DNA of 64,000 nucleotides from Cristatella mucedo (Eukaryota; Bryozoa; Phylactolaemata; Cristatellidae). The stretch spans positions 1-64,000 of the forward strand of contig WPIO01000177.1 in assembly GCA_009760855.2 (NCBI GenBank). The letters are read 5' to 3'. Shown piece by piece: positions 8,901 to 19,024 of the stretch. A program made the translations under genes and the position numbers. Under the pieces are notes generated by a model. The model was not told the origin of the DNA. It saw nothing but the letters and a program-made list of their open reading frames with translations, and ran no database searches. Within the stretch, counting starts at the first letter, position 1. Each line of letters opens with the position of its first letter.

Positions 8901-9745
8901 AGAATTTCTGATTTTCTTGATACCATTTTTAAAGGATATATATTTGATTTGTCATTATATTCATAAACATTTATGCTAACATTAAATAGTTTACCTAGTT
9001 TTTTAGTATCAATTACTTTGAGCGGCCATTCAAGTTTTGATAATGGTTCATTTAGTTCTTGATAATTAGTTAATAATATTTTAATCAAATCAGAACATCT
9101 CTCTGGATGCGTATTTATAGGATTTAGAAATCGTAGTATGCACCATAGAGCACAATATTTATCCTCATTCTTTATATTGATACAACGCTTCTTTGCTAAG
9201 CCAGCTGGTAGTGGTAAATAAGATGAACCTGCTCTAATAACATATTCCGTAGAATTTATCTCAAGACGTTTTACTCCCATCAACCTCCAACCAGAACCAG
9301 GATTCTTATCAATAATCTTGTCTATTGCTTCTTTTAAAGATTTCAACTGCTCTTTGATAACATTAGTATAATCAGACCTTTTAACAACTGAAACTAACTT
9401 AGAACCAGTTACAGCAGTATGACTATGTGTGTTAGTTTGTTCATGATACGAATGAACTAATATCTTTGTTTGTAGTTTAAACGAAGCAAATCTCGCTGTT
9501 ACTTCTTTTAATGCATTGTTATAACTTGGTATTATGTTATTAAAGAAATCATCAATTTCCATAGCAGAATATTCTCTTCCTTTAAGAACATATCTCTCAT
9601 GTCTTCCACTAGCTCCAGTAAATTCTAATTTAAACTTATGAAGTCTAGAAGTAATAGTTTTACTTGAAGTTATGTCATCAATGTTCATTAGTCTTCTTGA
9701 TTCTGCATAAAATGAGTTCCCCTTCTTAGGACTTATTCGATACAT
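5997..9745 (-). pseudogene. polB: Protein-primed-type family B DNA polymerase, interrupted
   Basis: One gene in three visible pieces. Piece 1 (9,745-8,039) has an N-terminal region common in Polinton-type polymerases, a C2H2-like FYCHRCMDKLF finger, the exonuclease Exo I motif YADFESL, and a CxxC...DHCHFTGKFRGAAH treble-clef endonuclease-VII-like motif. A frame break follows near 8,066, beside a run of A. Piece 2 (8,042-7,404) continues the exonuclease with YADVTLLADCYE (Exo III). An in-frame TAA at 7,404-7,406 interrupts it, and the same frame continues to 5,997 with Pol A (YWDATSLYPTGM), a motif-B-like KGFMCQIFGKT, Pol C (CTDTDSL) and RPKLYS. Total is about 1,250 codons, normal for the family. 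It would replicate the element genome from a protein primer. As written it cannot make a full-length enzyme. Confidence 0.85.
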
Positions 9746-9808
9746 CTATATGAAGAAAAGAAAATTTATTTAAATTAAAATCCATTATAATATATATAAG
9801 ATTTTTAT
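9746..9808. other. AT-rich spacer upstream of polB with TATA-like sequence
   Basis: CATATAG sits directly before the polymerase ATG on the minus strand, and a further TATATATAAG lies near 9,790. No ORF is seen here. Confidence 0.4.
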
Positions 9809-9927
9809 GTTGTAAGAAAAGTCTAATACTAAGACGATTTCGTTTTCAAGACTTCGAAATGCGAGCGATAGCGAGCATGAGAATGATTGAAAATGGAATT
9901 GTCTTAGTATGAGACTTTTCTTACAAC
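9809..9927. repeat. 119-bp imperfect palindrome at right end of viral block
   Basis: The outer 27 bases (9,809-9,835, GTTGTAAGAAAAGTC...) pair with 9,901-9,927 with one mismatch. Pairing continues with mismatches toward a centre around GCGAGCGATAGCGAGC, so the whole unit could fold as one long hairpin. It sits where AT-rich viral genes stop and host-like sequence starts. It may be an end structure of the element, or a small MITE inserted there; I see no clear target duplication. Confidence 0.75.
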
Positions 9928-10399
9928 AAGCTGTGCGCCATGTATTGTGTGGATTGGGGCCTGCGCCCTGCTTTTGGTCGCAAGGGTCATTAAGAGCGGA
10001 ATAGCCACACTGATGAATCATGCCAGTATTGGCATGGTCAGATGGCAGCTGAAAAACCAACCGGGGAACCGCTAGCAGACGCTTACACGAGAAGCTTTCT
10101 TCAGCCTTCGGCCTTACAACTTCTCTTGAGCAGAATGACGTTTCGAGGAGAAAGCTATTGAGTTTCTAGGTGGCGGCTTCTTCATTCGCCTAACTGCGAA
10201 ACAGTATTAGCTTCGTGAGCAGAAGGTGGAAGGTCTCAATGCAACAAACGTGCAGGCTACCGATGCTCAATTGACCGTCTAAGCAAATGAAGTCAGAAGC
10301 CGCCAATGACAAGGCCTTCGACATGTCCAGAGCGAATGCCGATAGTCCGCTTAAGCAGCCGGATTAAAATTCGATTGCGACTGTGTAGTGCGCGCACGT

Positions 10400-10403
<4 letters not shown>
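9928..10403. other. Non-coding flank, nothing recognised
   Basis: Base composition becomes balanced. Short ORFs lack protein-like composition or motifs. No repeat family is recognised. Confidence 0.4.

Positions 10404-10431
<28 letters not shown>
10404..10431. repeat. (TA)n microsatellite
   Basis: About 28 bp of uninterrupted TA. It accounts for the Ile-Tyr runs in nearby ORFs. Confidence 0.95.
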
Positions 10432-10433
<2 letters not shown>

Positions 10434-10744
10434 CAAACGGAACTTCAAAATATCCCGTAGACATAATTTCCGGTAAACTTTGCTGCACGCGAGACGATAA
10501 ACCAAAAGCTGCCGGGTGCAGCTGTACAGCCCCGAGAAGCCTACTTCCAGAAAGCGGGCTAGCGACGCGTTTTAGTAAGCTACCGTATATCAGACGTCGT
10601 TCTCTTTTAAATGGAGCAGCGACTCGGCCTTGAATTTCCACGACTCGGCACATATATGAGAGACCAACGTGAAACCCTGCAAGAAAAACATCAGGCGAAA
10701 ATAGAAACCTCCAAATTGCAGGACAGCATTAAGTTTCAAGTTGC

Positions 10745-10830
10745 AAGCAGTGCTATTAGAAACGCTGCAGGCAGTGCTATTAGAAACGCTACAGGAAGTG
10801 CTATTAGAATAGCTGCAGGCAGTTTAGCGA
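10745..10830 (+). repeat. 24-bp minisatellite, about three units
   Basis: Units of the type GCAGTGCTATTAGAAACGCT repeat about three times with few changes. They encode a Ser-Ala-Ile-Arg-Asn-Ala-Ala-Gly repeat in an 88-aa ORF (10,611-10,877) that has no other support as a gene. Confidence 0.75.
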
Positions 10831-11282
10831 ATCGCAGAGACACCTTCGAAGCTTTTTCAAAGTTATTCTTACACTGACTGCCAGGTGCCTAGCAACGATG
10901 TGTGCCAGTGGCGTTAAGTACGCAACGAATTTCTCCGAAATTAAGACCGGTTTTTTCCATTTTTTCTCTAAAAGATGCATTAGAGCTTCTTGTCAGGGGA
11001 CGTCTTACTTTTTCATGCTCAACAATCTACCTTCGTTCGCGTAAAAATATCATGTTTATTCATTTATTCCGGCACACAAATCTAGAATCTACATGTATTC
11101 AAATACAGTCACTTCATCTTCTTTCGGGTTCTGGCTTTTCAGTCCCCTCTATTAAATTAGCGAACGTCATTTCCGGAAATCCATTACCGCAGCGCCTATC
11201 GCTCTAGCGTCTAGTCCATCTATACAGCGACCGGCATCTCATTTAGTGAGCCTGAAGCGGCACCCAAGAGCTCTCTGTCAAG
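10830..11282. other. Non-coding stretch, nothing recognised
   Basis: Short ORFs only, none protein-like. No recognised repeat. Confidence 0.3.
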
Positions 11283-11385
11283 CCCTTTGCAGCAAATGTA
11301 AAGTGCCTAGGAAGAGATTGAGTTCTCTGAGGGCACTTTATCAAGTGCCTTATTATTAATATCATTATTATAATAAATAGGTTTA
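11283..11385 (+). mobile_element. LINE 3' end fragment (CR1/L2-like tail)
   Basis: Contains GCAAATGTAAAGTGCCTAG and the tail TCTCTGAGGGCACTTTATC, then ATT-rich sequence. The same 3' end recurs at 12.6, 20.1, 21.1 (reverse) and 48.5 kb. Confidence 0.7.
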
Positions 11386-11621
11386 TATAGCCCAATGAAA
11401 AATGTTCTGCACCCCCCTCACCCAATAAGGGCAAACGCTCCCATTTCCTGTTTACTTTCTTTTACGTTCGGCAAAACATCTTAAGACCAGTCGAGCTAAA
11501 TAAAAAGCTTGTAGCATTGGCATCCGAATAGCAAAGCAACGAGCGGCTGATTTGAAAGCCTCGTTTATACAGCTGCAAAGTGGCTTCGGAGGCTTTAACT
11601 TTGCGCCTTTAGCGGTCAATC

Positions 11622-11790
11622 CTAGCTGATTATACAGCCTCTTTTTGTATAGCGACAGAAGAGCCTTTACGGCTATCACCACCGCTTGCAGTGGCGATCA
11701 AGAATCGCCCACTGCAGGAATCGAACCCACGACTTCGGGACCGAGGTCATGAAAGCAATCGCCTTACCTAGTCAATGGCGGGATGGACCG
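11622..11790 (-). mobile_element. tRNA-headed SINE, family 1
   Basis: Reverse-orientation copy. It carries a B-box-like GGGTTCGATTCC-type segment, CACTGCAAGCGGTGGTGATAG-type body and a TATACAAAxxGAGGCTG tail, shared with copies at 15.3, 21.7, 22.0, 25.7 and 55.1 kb. Confidence 0.75.
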
Positions 11791-12109
11791 CTGCACGACT
11801 CCGGCACGCGACATGGATCGTGAGGTGCGAGCATCTCACGTCCGGCAAAGACGCGCGGACATGAAAGTTCATCATTTCAGAAAATCTTTTCACCCTCTGC
11901 CAACTCAGAACAGCGCGAGGGTGCTGAGAAAAACCAGCTGAATTCGATCGTATCTTCGAGCATCAGTAACTGTTACCATGTCCTGCGACAGCGAGTCACG
12001 CCTTGAACGCACGGCCGACACAATTTCAGTCAGCATTCAGCCTGTTTTTAACGAGAGCCTTGGATCGGGTCTCTGTGCTTGTGTGGCGAAGGCTCAAGTT
12101 AAAGCCTCC
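11791..12109. other. Non-coding stretch, nothing recognised
   Basis: No ORF or repeat recognised; possibly older LINE sequence upstream of the recognisable fragment. Confidence 0.3.
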
Positions 12110-12666
12110 AATACGACAGACTTCTCGCCGACCTGCACTGGCTAACAATCAAGCAACGGCTTGACTTCAAGGTTTTGTCGCTCACACTTAGGTCACTTCA
12201 TTCTTTGGCTCCAGCTTATCTCTCAGATCTACTCCCCACCAGGCCAAGAATCGTACCGCCCGCTTTTCAGAATACAACAGTCTACCAATACCTCGTACAA
12301 ACCTTAAATCCTTTGGAGACCGTGCATTTAGTTCGTATGCTCCCAAAGTCTGGAACTCCCTCCCAACTTGCGTCAGAACATCCCCTGACATGACCACATT
12401 TAAAAAGAACTTATAAACACACCTATTTAGGACAGCATTTAGGGGTCGCTGCGATTCGAGCTACATGTGCTTATGCGTGCTGACACTGTGCATGCTGCCA
12501 CTAACCACATTTGCATGCTGACCCTGTGCATGTCACCCCTAACCATGTTATTCATGTTGTTTATCAAGCATGATATTACTCACCATTCAATTGCATTTCC
12601 CTTTGCAGCACATGTAAAGCGCCTAGAAAGAGATTGATTTCCCTGAGGTCGCTTTATCAAGTGCAA

Positions 12667-12708
<42 letters not shown>

Positions 12709-12709
12709 T
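12110..12709 (+). mobile_element. LINE fragment, RT C-terminus to 3' tail
   Basis: Translation gives the post-RT region of CR1/L2-type LINEs ([17 protein letters not shown]), then the decayed end of ORF2 (PHLKRTYK) and the 3' UTR ending in (ATT)n at 12,672-12,708. The 5'-truncated structure with a microsatellite tail is normal for these elements. Several frame breaks; a dead copy. Confidence 0.8.
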
Positions 12710-12711
12710 AG

Positions 12712-13290
12712 GTTATCAGCAGGGCCTTAGTCAACTGGCCAGCCTGGTTCTCGCTTGGCTGGCCTGGTGCGAGTGAGCTCGACTTTTTCGATAATTGTAC
12801 CTAGAATTAATCGACTCTTTTTTTTTTACTCCTGACGCTCGTGTTTCGAAGGTGAGCGCGCCGCGAAAAATATCCAGAACTAAAGTCTGAGGTGTTCGGT
12901 GCGCGGTGGCCGCGTTGTTACGCTTCAACCACGAACCCAAGGAAAAGCCAGCATCTCACATCATTAGTAGTGTTTAACTCTCGAACCTCACCCTATCACC
13001 CACCCGCGGCTTAGCAGTCGCATGAAAAACACGCGAACTTCCGTTGCACGGGCCGGCCGGCTTACCGACAGCTATCCTGCTACGTAATAATACAACATGG
13101 CCGCAGCCTCTCCAGGACGACGCCCGAGGAAGCGGCGGACGGGAGTGCCAACCCGCAGGCGGTGCCGGTGAAGCAAAGCCTGACCGAAAGCTAGTACCTC
13201 CGGTTAACCTTTACTCGATCTTGGCCGCCTCTACCTGCATCCGAACTGTGCCAGCGGCTCGCAGGACCAGAAGCTGAGAGATTCCGGCAG
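12712..13290. other. GC-richer region upstream of the GT31 gene
   Basis: Richer in CpG and GC than its surroundings and possibly the promoter and 5' UTR region of the glycosyltransferase gene. No TATA box is evident. ORFs here show no motif. Confidence 0.3.
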
Positions 13291-13512
13291 CCAATGGGAG
13301 CTGCCCTTTCCCGTGCACCTAAACGACGGCATCGGGCGGGCCAACCCTCCCACATCCTTCACCTTCGCAATGTGGGATGGTATGCCTCTGTCCACACCCA
13401 GCGCAGCGTGTACGAGTGTGCGTTCGATGAGGCGGCGACTTCCGTCAGAAGATTTTCATCGCGCACGTTCGTACCTCAATCAACTCTGACCGCACAGGTC
13501 GCCGGCGCCGCT

Positions 13513-14733
13513 ATGCCTTGGCGCCAGTGTGGGAAGAGAGCGCTCATTGCCTTCGTGGCGTTGGTGGCGCTCCCATTTCCTGTTTACTACGTCGTCGAGA
13601 GCCCGCCGGCGTTCATTAGACGTCAACTGCCGACTGTCGTCGACAGCCCGCCGGCGTTCATTAGACGTCAACTGCCGACTGATCTGACGCGCGACTGCGG
13701 ACTTGCGTCGAGCAACGCGAGTGCCCGCGCTGGATCCGCGGCCGACGAAGCGCCGGAGACGAGCAACAGCACAGCGCTCCAGCGAGTCCTGGATCGAGCG
13801 TCCGCGATGCTGTCGTGCGGCACCAGCCGCGACGCGGTCGCGTACGAAACGGTCGATGCACTGCTGCTGAACGGCAGCTCTCTTCTGGCGCAAGAGGACG
13901 TGCAGCGTGCCGTGAGCGACAGCCTGCATATGCCGTTCGCCGACGCGAGCCGAGTCCACATTATAATGAAAAGCTACAAGGAAGGCTACCACAATAAACA
14001 CTACGAGAGAGTCGCCGCTCCGCCGGACTGCTCGTACGGCACGCTTGGCGTCGTCGTCGTGCCGTCGCTGCCCGTCGCGGTGGAGCGGCGAGAGGTCATT
14101 CGCAAGGCCTGGGGCGACCGCCTGTCGCAGTGGCGCCTGCGACTGGTTTTCGCAGTCGGGCTTACGCCGGACGTCGCTGGACAGGACCTAAACGGAGAGC
14201 ATGGCTTGCACAAGGACCTGCTCGTCGTCGAATTCGTCGAGAGCTACTATAATCTTTCGCTCAAGTGTCTGCTTGCGATGCGATGGGTGAGCGAGCGCTG
14301 CTCAGCCGCTTCGTACATGATAAAGGCTGACGACGACGTTTACATTTATCCAGCGAACCTCCACCGGCTCCTCCTCAGCCGGAAGCGTGGCGAGCGAAAG
14401 ATATTAGGCAACGTCGGCAACGGCTTCTCGCCTCACCGATCGATGACGTCCAAATGGTACGTCCCTCTAGAAATTTATGACAATATAAGGTACCCAACTT
14501 TCGTATTTGGACCGTGCTACATGCTCGCTGTGGATACTCTAAAGGACCTCATTGACTCGTGTAAGGGCTTTCGTTATTTATACCTTGAAGACGTGTTCAT
14601 TACTGGCATCTGCTCTCATGCCCTTTCTGGTTCTATACAGCACGAGCAAGTACCCGACTTCCTGGTTAATAGCTGCGATAATTTGAACGCAGTCGCGGTT
14701 CATCACTCGAAAGTGCCGTATAGGACTTGCTAG
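13513..14733 (+). CDS. Beta-1,3-galactosyltransferase-like GT31 enzyme, single exon
   Basis: A 406-aa type II Golgi membrane protein. I choose the ATG at 13,513 because the next residues, MPWRQCGKRALIAFVALVAL, give a short basic cytoplasmic tail and one signal-anchor helix; the frame is open from 13,294, but that would add 73 low-complexity residues before the anchor. GT31 landmarks appear in order: RREVIRKAWG (about residue 191), a YYNLSLKCLLAMRW segment, the metal-binding KADDDVYIYP (DDD at 273-275) and LEDVFITGIC (E359). The family transfers Gal or GlcNAc in beta-1,3 linkage from UDP-sugars in the Golgi lumen. The stem region holds a 45-bp tandem duplication. Two N-glycosylation sequons (NAS, NST) lie in the stem. 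No introns. Exact acceptor is unknown. Confidence 0.85.
   Translation: MPWRQCGKRALIAFVALVALPFPVYYVVESPPAFIRRQLPTVVDSPPAFIRRQLPTDLTRDCGLASSNASARAGSAADEAPETSNSTALQRVLDRASAMLSCGTSRDAVAYETVDALLLNGSSLLAQEDVQRAVSDSLHMPFADASRVHIIMKSYKEGYHNKHYERVAAPPDCSYGTLGVVVVPSLPVAVERREVIRKAWGDRLSQWRLRLVFAVGLTPDVAGQDLNGEHGLHKDLLVVEFVESYYNLSLKCLLAMRWVSERCSAASYMIKADDDVYIYPANLHRLLLSRKRGERKILGNVGNGFSPHRSMTSKWYVPLEIYDNIRYPTFVFGPCYMLAVDTLKDLIDSCKGFRYLYLEDVFITGICSHALSGSIQHEQVPDFLVNSCDNLNAVAVHHSKVPYRTC
13591..13680 (+). repeat. 45-bp tandem duplication in the GT31 stem
   Basis: Two copies (13,591-13,635 and 13,636-13,680) differing by one base. Each encodes SPPAFIRRQLPT plus flanking residues directly after the membrane anchor, so the stem is lengthened without touching the catalytic domain. 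Confidence 0.95.
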
Positions 14734-15280
14734 TATACCTTATCGGGCTATGGCCGCGACACTCGAGAACCTGGAAGTACGACGAATTACTGTGTATAAA
14801 CTTTTTCAGGAGAATCGCTGTTTCTTCTAAGAGCATAGCATTTGTCACTGTGTGCAGCACCATTCAACTTCCTGTGTAATGTATCACCAACGCTGTGATG
14901 TGGCCTGCATTATCAGAGCACAAGTTTAACTGTGTACCTAATACATTTTAATGACTTTCTTTAGTATGGGAGAGGAGTAATCGGCAGAGTAAGTTGAACT
15001 TATTTGTAATAGTGGTTTGTGCAGTTTCGCATGCCTGTGTGTTTGATCACGCTCAAAGAAATGTAGTTGATGGCATGCTTATACCACCGGGCATGTAAAT
15101 GTGGTTACTGCGGCACGTCTCTATTGTTAAGTCAGTCGGCTGTACAGATGATGACCTAGTGTCCTCTGTCGTGGTCTTTAATAGAGCAGATTTTTTTCAA
15201 TCCCACTTGCTGTTTTATATTTCACCATTCGTAATTCAGCAATCCTTCGAAGTGGTATAATAGCACCGTCAATATACTAT
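14734..15280. other. 3' flank of GT31 gene
   Basis: AT-richer sequence, probably 3' UTR and spacer. No perfect AATAAA is seen close to the stop; AATACA near 14,940 is a weak candidate. No other gene seen. Confidence 0.3.
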
Positions 15281-15465
15281 CAAAGGGGCCCAAAGGCTGC
15301 CACGGAGGTCAGGGTGCTTGCTATTCATCAGCTACCGAGGTCGTGGGTTGCGTGTTCGAATACTGCTGTGGCGATCTTTTATTGCCAACTGCATGCGGTG
15401 GTGAAAGCCGTTAAGGCTCTTCTGCTGCTATACAAATGAGGCTGTTGAATCAGCTAATATTTAAT
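15281..15465 (+). mobile_element. tRNA-headed SINE, family 1
   Basis: Head CCACGGAGGTCAGGGTGCTT, B-box-like TGCGTGTTCGAATAC, then GGTGGTGAAAGCCGTTAAGG and CTATACAAATGAGGCTG. Same family as 11.6, 21.7, 22.0, 25.7 and 55.1 kb. Confidence 0.75.
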
Positions 15466-15984
15466 GCCTCTTTTGGTCTGCTGCATGCTAAATGAGCCTT
15501 CACCTTGTATGCAAAGTCACAGTGTGAGGACCGGTCAGTTGACGCCTTGAGTGGTCTTTTGTTGAGATTGGCACACCAGCAAGCCCAGCATGTTGGCAAC
15601 TGCCATGCCTTTTGCATGAGATTAAGTTTCATGTCTCGGCCATTAGCCAGATTGTCCGTGTATGTGTATTTCATTATTTAGTCATTTGCATAGCCAGTAG
15701 TTATTGCATGCTGGGGTGCGGCAATGTACTTGGTAGCTGAAGCTAAGCAAAGGCCAGGAAGGAGCATGCTGCCCACCATTATTAGCTGGTTTAAGCAAGT
15801 CTGCCCCCTTGGATTTCGAGCTAAGTATGCCCTTAGTTGCACACCAGCCTCTTGTCTGATTGAGAGTGCATCAATAGAAATTGTGCTTTGCATGCTGCTG
15901 GCTTATTCGGTTGTGTGATGCACGTGATTGCAACCCGTCCATTTCTTTGACTGACCTTTTCTTTTAACAAACCCTCATTCGTCT
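15466..15984. other. Non-coding stretch, nothing recognised
   Basis: ORFs lack protein-like features on both strands. Confidence 0.3.
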
Positions 15985-15985
15985 C

Positions 15986-16111
15986 AGCCTCGTGTCAACA
16001 AAAGAGCTGGAGCCTCAGCAGCAGCAGCAGGAACTCAAGGCCTTGCTAAATGAGGCACGGCAGGCCGAGCCTCATTTGGAAGAGCTCTGTGCCACTGTTT
16101 GTTCATCAATA
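15986..16111 (+). CDS. Possible isolated exon with poly-Gln
   Basis: After a pyrimidine-rich stretch ending in CTCAG, a frame opens encoding STKELEPQQQQQELKALLNE and EPHLEELCATV. It is helical and Gln/Glu-rich and looks coding, but no donor, partner exon or family is identified. Low confidence; could be a chance ORF with a CAG repeat. Confidence 0.2.
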
Positions 16112-16800
<689 letters not shown>

Positions 16801-17137
16801 CCTGAGAGCCTGCCACACGGCGTTGCTCGAGGTCAGAGCTGCCTAGCTGTCTCCATTGCCCCATCCGTGCGCAAGTCGGAGGGTAGCGTTTCCGCAAAGC
16901 TGGGTGAGTAGTAAAGCTGGTTGAGTACAAGAAAGGGCTGTGGACCATTATTGTGTATGTATTGGTCGATTTGTATTGACTTGCCTGTGCGAGTATTCAT
17001 GAATACGATATGGCCGACTCGCAACGTGGCAAGAGGGGGTAAAGTGGAGGTCGGCTGATTCATCGTTTATAAGAGTGCCGCAGGAGCCTTAGCTGCTACC
17101 ACCTCTGAGCTACGTGCTGAGGGAAATACAAGGTAAG

Positions 17138-17138
<1 letters not shown>

Positions 17139-17168
<30 letters not shown>

Positions 17169-17169
17169 A
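17139..17169 (+). repeat. (CTG)n microsatellite, about ten units
   Basis: Pure CTG/GCT run. Confidence 0.9.
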
Positions 17170-17278
17170 ACTCTAACCCACGGGTGTGAAGTTTGAGCAC
17201 CTCACACTTGTGCTACGACCACGGGTCAGGTCAGGTCCCACATTCTTGGCCTTGTAATGTAGCTCAGGAGCCAAGCTT

Positions 17279-17350
17279 GTGTCGTCTCTAGACTTTCCTA
17301 CGCTGTAGTCTACAGGACTCGCTGTCTCTAGACTTTCCTACGCTGTACGC
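17279..17350 (+). repeat. Short tandem duplication
   Basis: The segment GTCTCTAGACTTTCCTACGC occurs twice about 43 bp apart. Confidence 0.7.
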
Positions 17351-17584
17351 TGGAGAGACTCTCTCTTCTCGCCCTTCACTTCTGGTTTTTCACGTGGTCT
17401 ACCCTATTGGGTCACCGGGGCATCGACTTGTGGACAAGTCACGAGGAACTGAAGAGCAGAATAAACAAGATGGGACAACATGCTGTCTTTCTTTAGATAT
17501 TTGCAACTACTTTACGCGTTCTTGAATTGGAATTTTTCAAAATTAATCCGGTGCCTTACACCTTAGAGAGGTCAACATTCACCA

Positions 17585-17745
17585 GGCTGGTTTGGCTTAG
17601 TGGTTAAGGTACTCACCTTCAACGATCGAGGTCAAGGTGAATGGTATTTCATGACATACGTGGTTTCGGCTCGAGCCCCTTGGCATATGTGAAGCACCTG
17701 GATAGAGATTAGGGTACTCTTATGACCTTATACAAATGAATTATA
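17585..17745 (+). mobile_element. SINE family 2 with LINE-like tail
   Basis: tRNA-like head (TGGCTTAGTGGTTAAGG, A-box-like; GGCTCGAGCCCC, B-box-like) followed by TGTGAAGCACCTGGATAGAG, which matches the 3' end of the LINEs in this window. Related copies: 20.97, 37.0 (reverse), 40.2 (reverse) and 42.95 kb. Confidence 0.65.
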
Positions 17746-19024
17746 TATATTCTGGCTGCTAGACCTTGTTGGTCTGAATGAGGAGGGCCACTTTTACTGC
17801 CTGAATGGTCGCGAGCAGGCATTGGCGCAGCAGTAGCGTTTGAGGCATGCGACCCCCTCGTATCAACTTGCCTCACACAACCACGATTATGGTAACTCCT
17901 TAGCCAGAGGTTACTGGGCAAGCCTTCAGCCTGCCCTCTAAGAGACATACTCCTACGCGTCCTACTGGCCTCCAGTAAGCCCTTCTGGACATTGAATCGT
18001 CTCACCTGTCATGCCCAGCTCAGCGCTCCGAGTTCAGAGTAGCAGGAGGAACGATGGGAATCCGGAGGAGGAGCAACTATTCAGATATGTAGATATGCTG
18101 AGTCAAGAGAACAGAGCCGCCAAGTCGATCAGTTGCTCGATGGGTACCCAGGGCAGGCAGGTCGGTGAGCTTGCTCGCTGGCAAGTGAGAGATGGTGGGC
18201 CAACGGGCTTGCACGGAAAACCTGAAGTGGTGCAACGTGCTGCATTGCCTGGGCATCGGCTTCCAGGAAACTAAAGCCTCCCCTCCCCTCTGCATACAGG
18301 AGGTCCGGCTGAGTGAGGATCCTCAAATGAAGGGGTTTTCGGCGACCGAATTGTGGAGCTGCCGTGCCCCGAAAAAGAGGCTGCTTGAAAGAATCGATGC
18401 TAGTGCTACAATCAAGCTAATTTACTCAAGTGTACTTCATTAATGATGTCAAATTTTTTTGAAGCTTTAGACGTACGCAGGTTTGCAACACTGAAGGGCA
18501 TCTGAAGCAACGGCTTTGTTTCCAGCTGGAGCAGCACAAACCATGTCCAGGCGAATCTTTGGCAGGGGTTTTGGGTAGTCTTTACCGAGGAGCAGGTTCA
18601 GGGGCCAATAAGGATCAACCACCAAATTTCAAAGTGATCTATCTACCCGCATCAAGCGTCAAGTCAATCATCCTTTCCATATGGACGGCTTCTGGTGCTG
18701 TGCTCGGCTAATCAGGCTTGGCCTTGACCGGCTGCACACCTTGCTGGCCATCTATCTCTCCGTCACGACCTTTACGAGTTCAATCACAGACGCTCGTGTC
18801 GACTGGCGGGTCGAACTGGCATACTCCTTTTCTCTTGCTTCCTTCTCTGTAGTTTTCTCTAGCTATTTGGCTCCCCTTACATCATCCGTCAATGCTCTTT
18901 CTGCCACGCCCATGCACAATTTCGGGTGCTCAGCAGCTGCAACTAGAGGGGCCAGCATCAACAGAACTTTCCAGTAAATAAGCCAGAGAAAATCGGGATG
19001 CGGTAGCAGTGTGTGTATACAGGA
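17746..19024. other. Non-coding stretch, nothing recognised
   Basis: ORFs at 18,011-18,274 and 18,192-18,443 are open but lack motifs, splice partners or convincing composition. No repeat family recognised. Confidence 0.3.

Larger units (their letters stand above)
1..9930. mobile_element. Endogenous Polinton/adintovirus-like element (partial, left end outside window)
   Basis: This is a compact, very AT-rich gene block with almost no intergenic space, unlike the more GC-balanced, intron- and repeat-rich DNA to its right. It contains a family B DNA polymerase with an N-terminal zinc-finger/HNH-type region of the Polinton/adintovirus sort, a pX-like hydrophobic protein, fibre-like proteins and unknown small ORFs. 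Genes lie on both strands: three fibre-like genes on plus (983-3,701), the rest on minus. Known relatives also carry integrase, adenain protease, packaging ATPase and capsid genes; none is visible here, so the element probably continues left of position 1. A palindrome at 9,809-9,927 closes the right side. Several ORFs are broken, which suggests an endogenous copy, or assembly indels. The virus-like nature is well supported; the exact family is inference. Confidence 0.8.

Noticed and set aside
10351-10653. ORFs across the (TA)n tract
   Set aside because: Opened by the dinucleotide repeat; flanking residues lack protein-like composition.
13480-14001. Minus-strand 173-codon Arg-rich ORF
   Set aside because: Shadow of the GC-rich GT31 gene; no motif of its own.
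15340-15370. tRNA genes suggested by GGTTCGAATCC-type B boxes here and at five other sites
   Set aside because: No cloverleaf with paired acceptor stem; each lies in a repeated SINE with common downstream body and tail.
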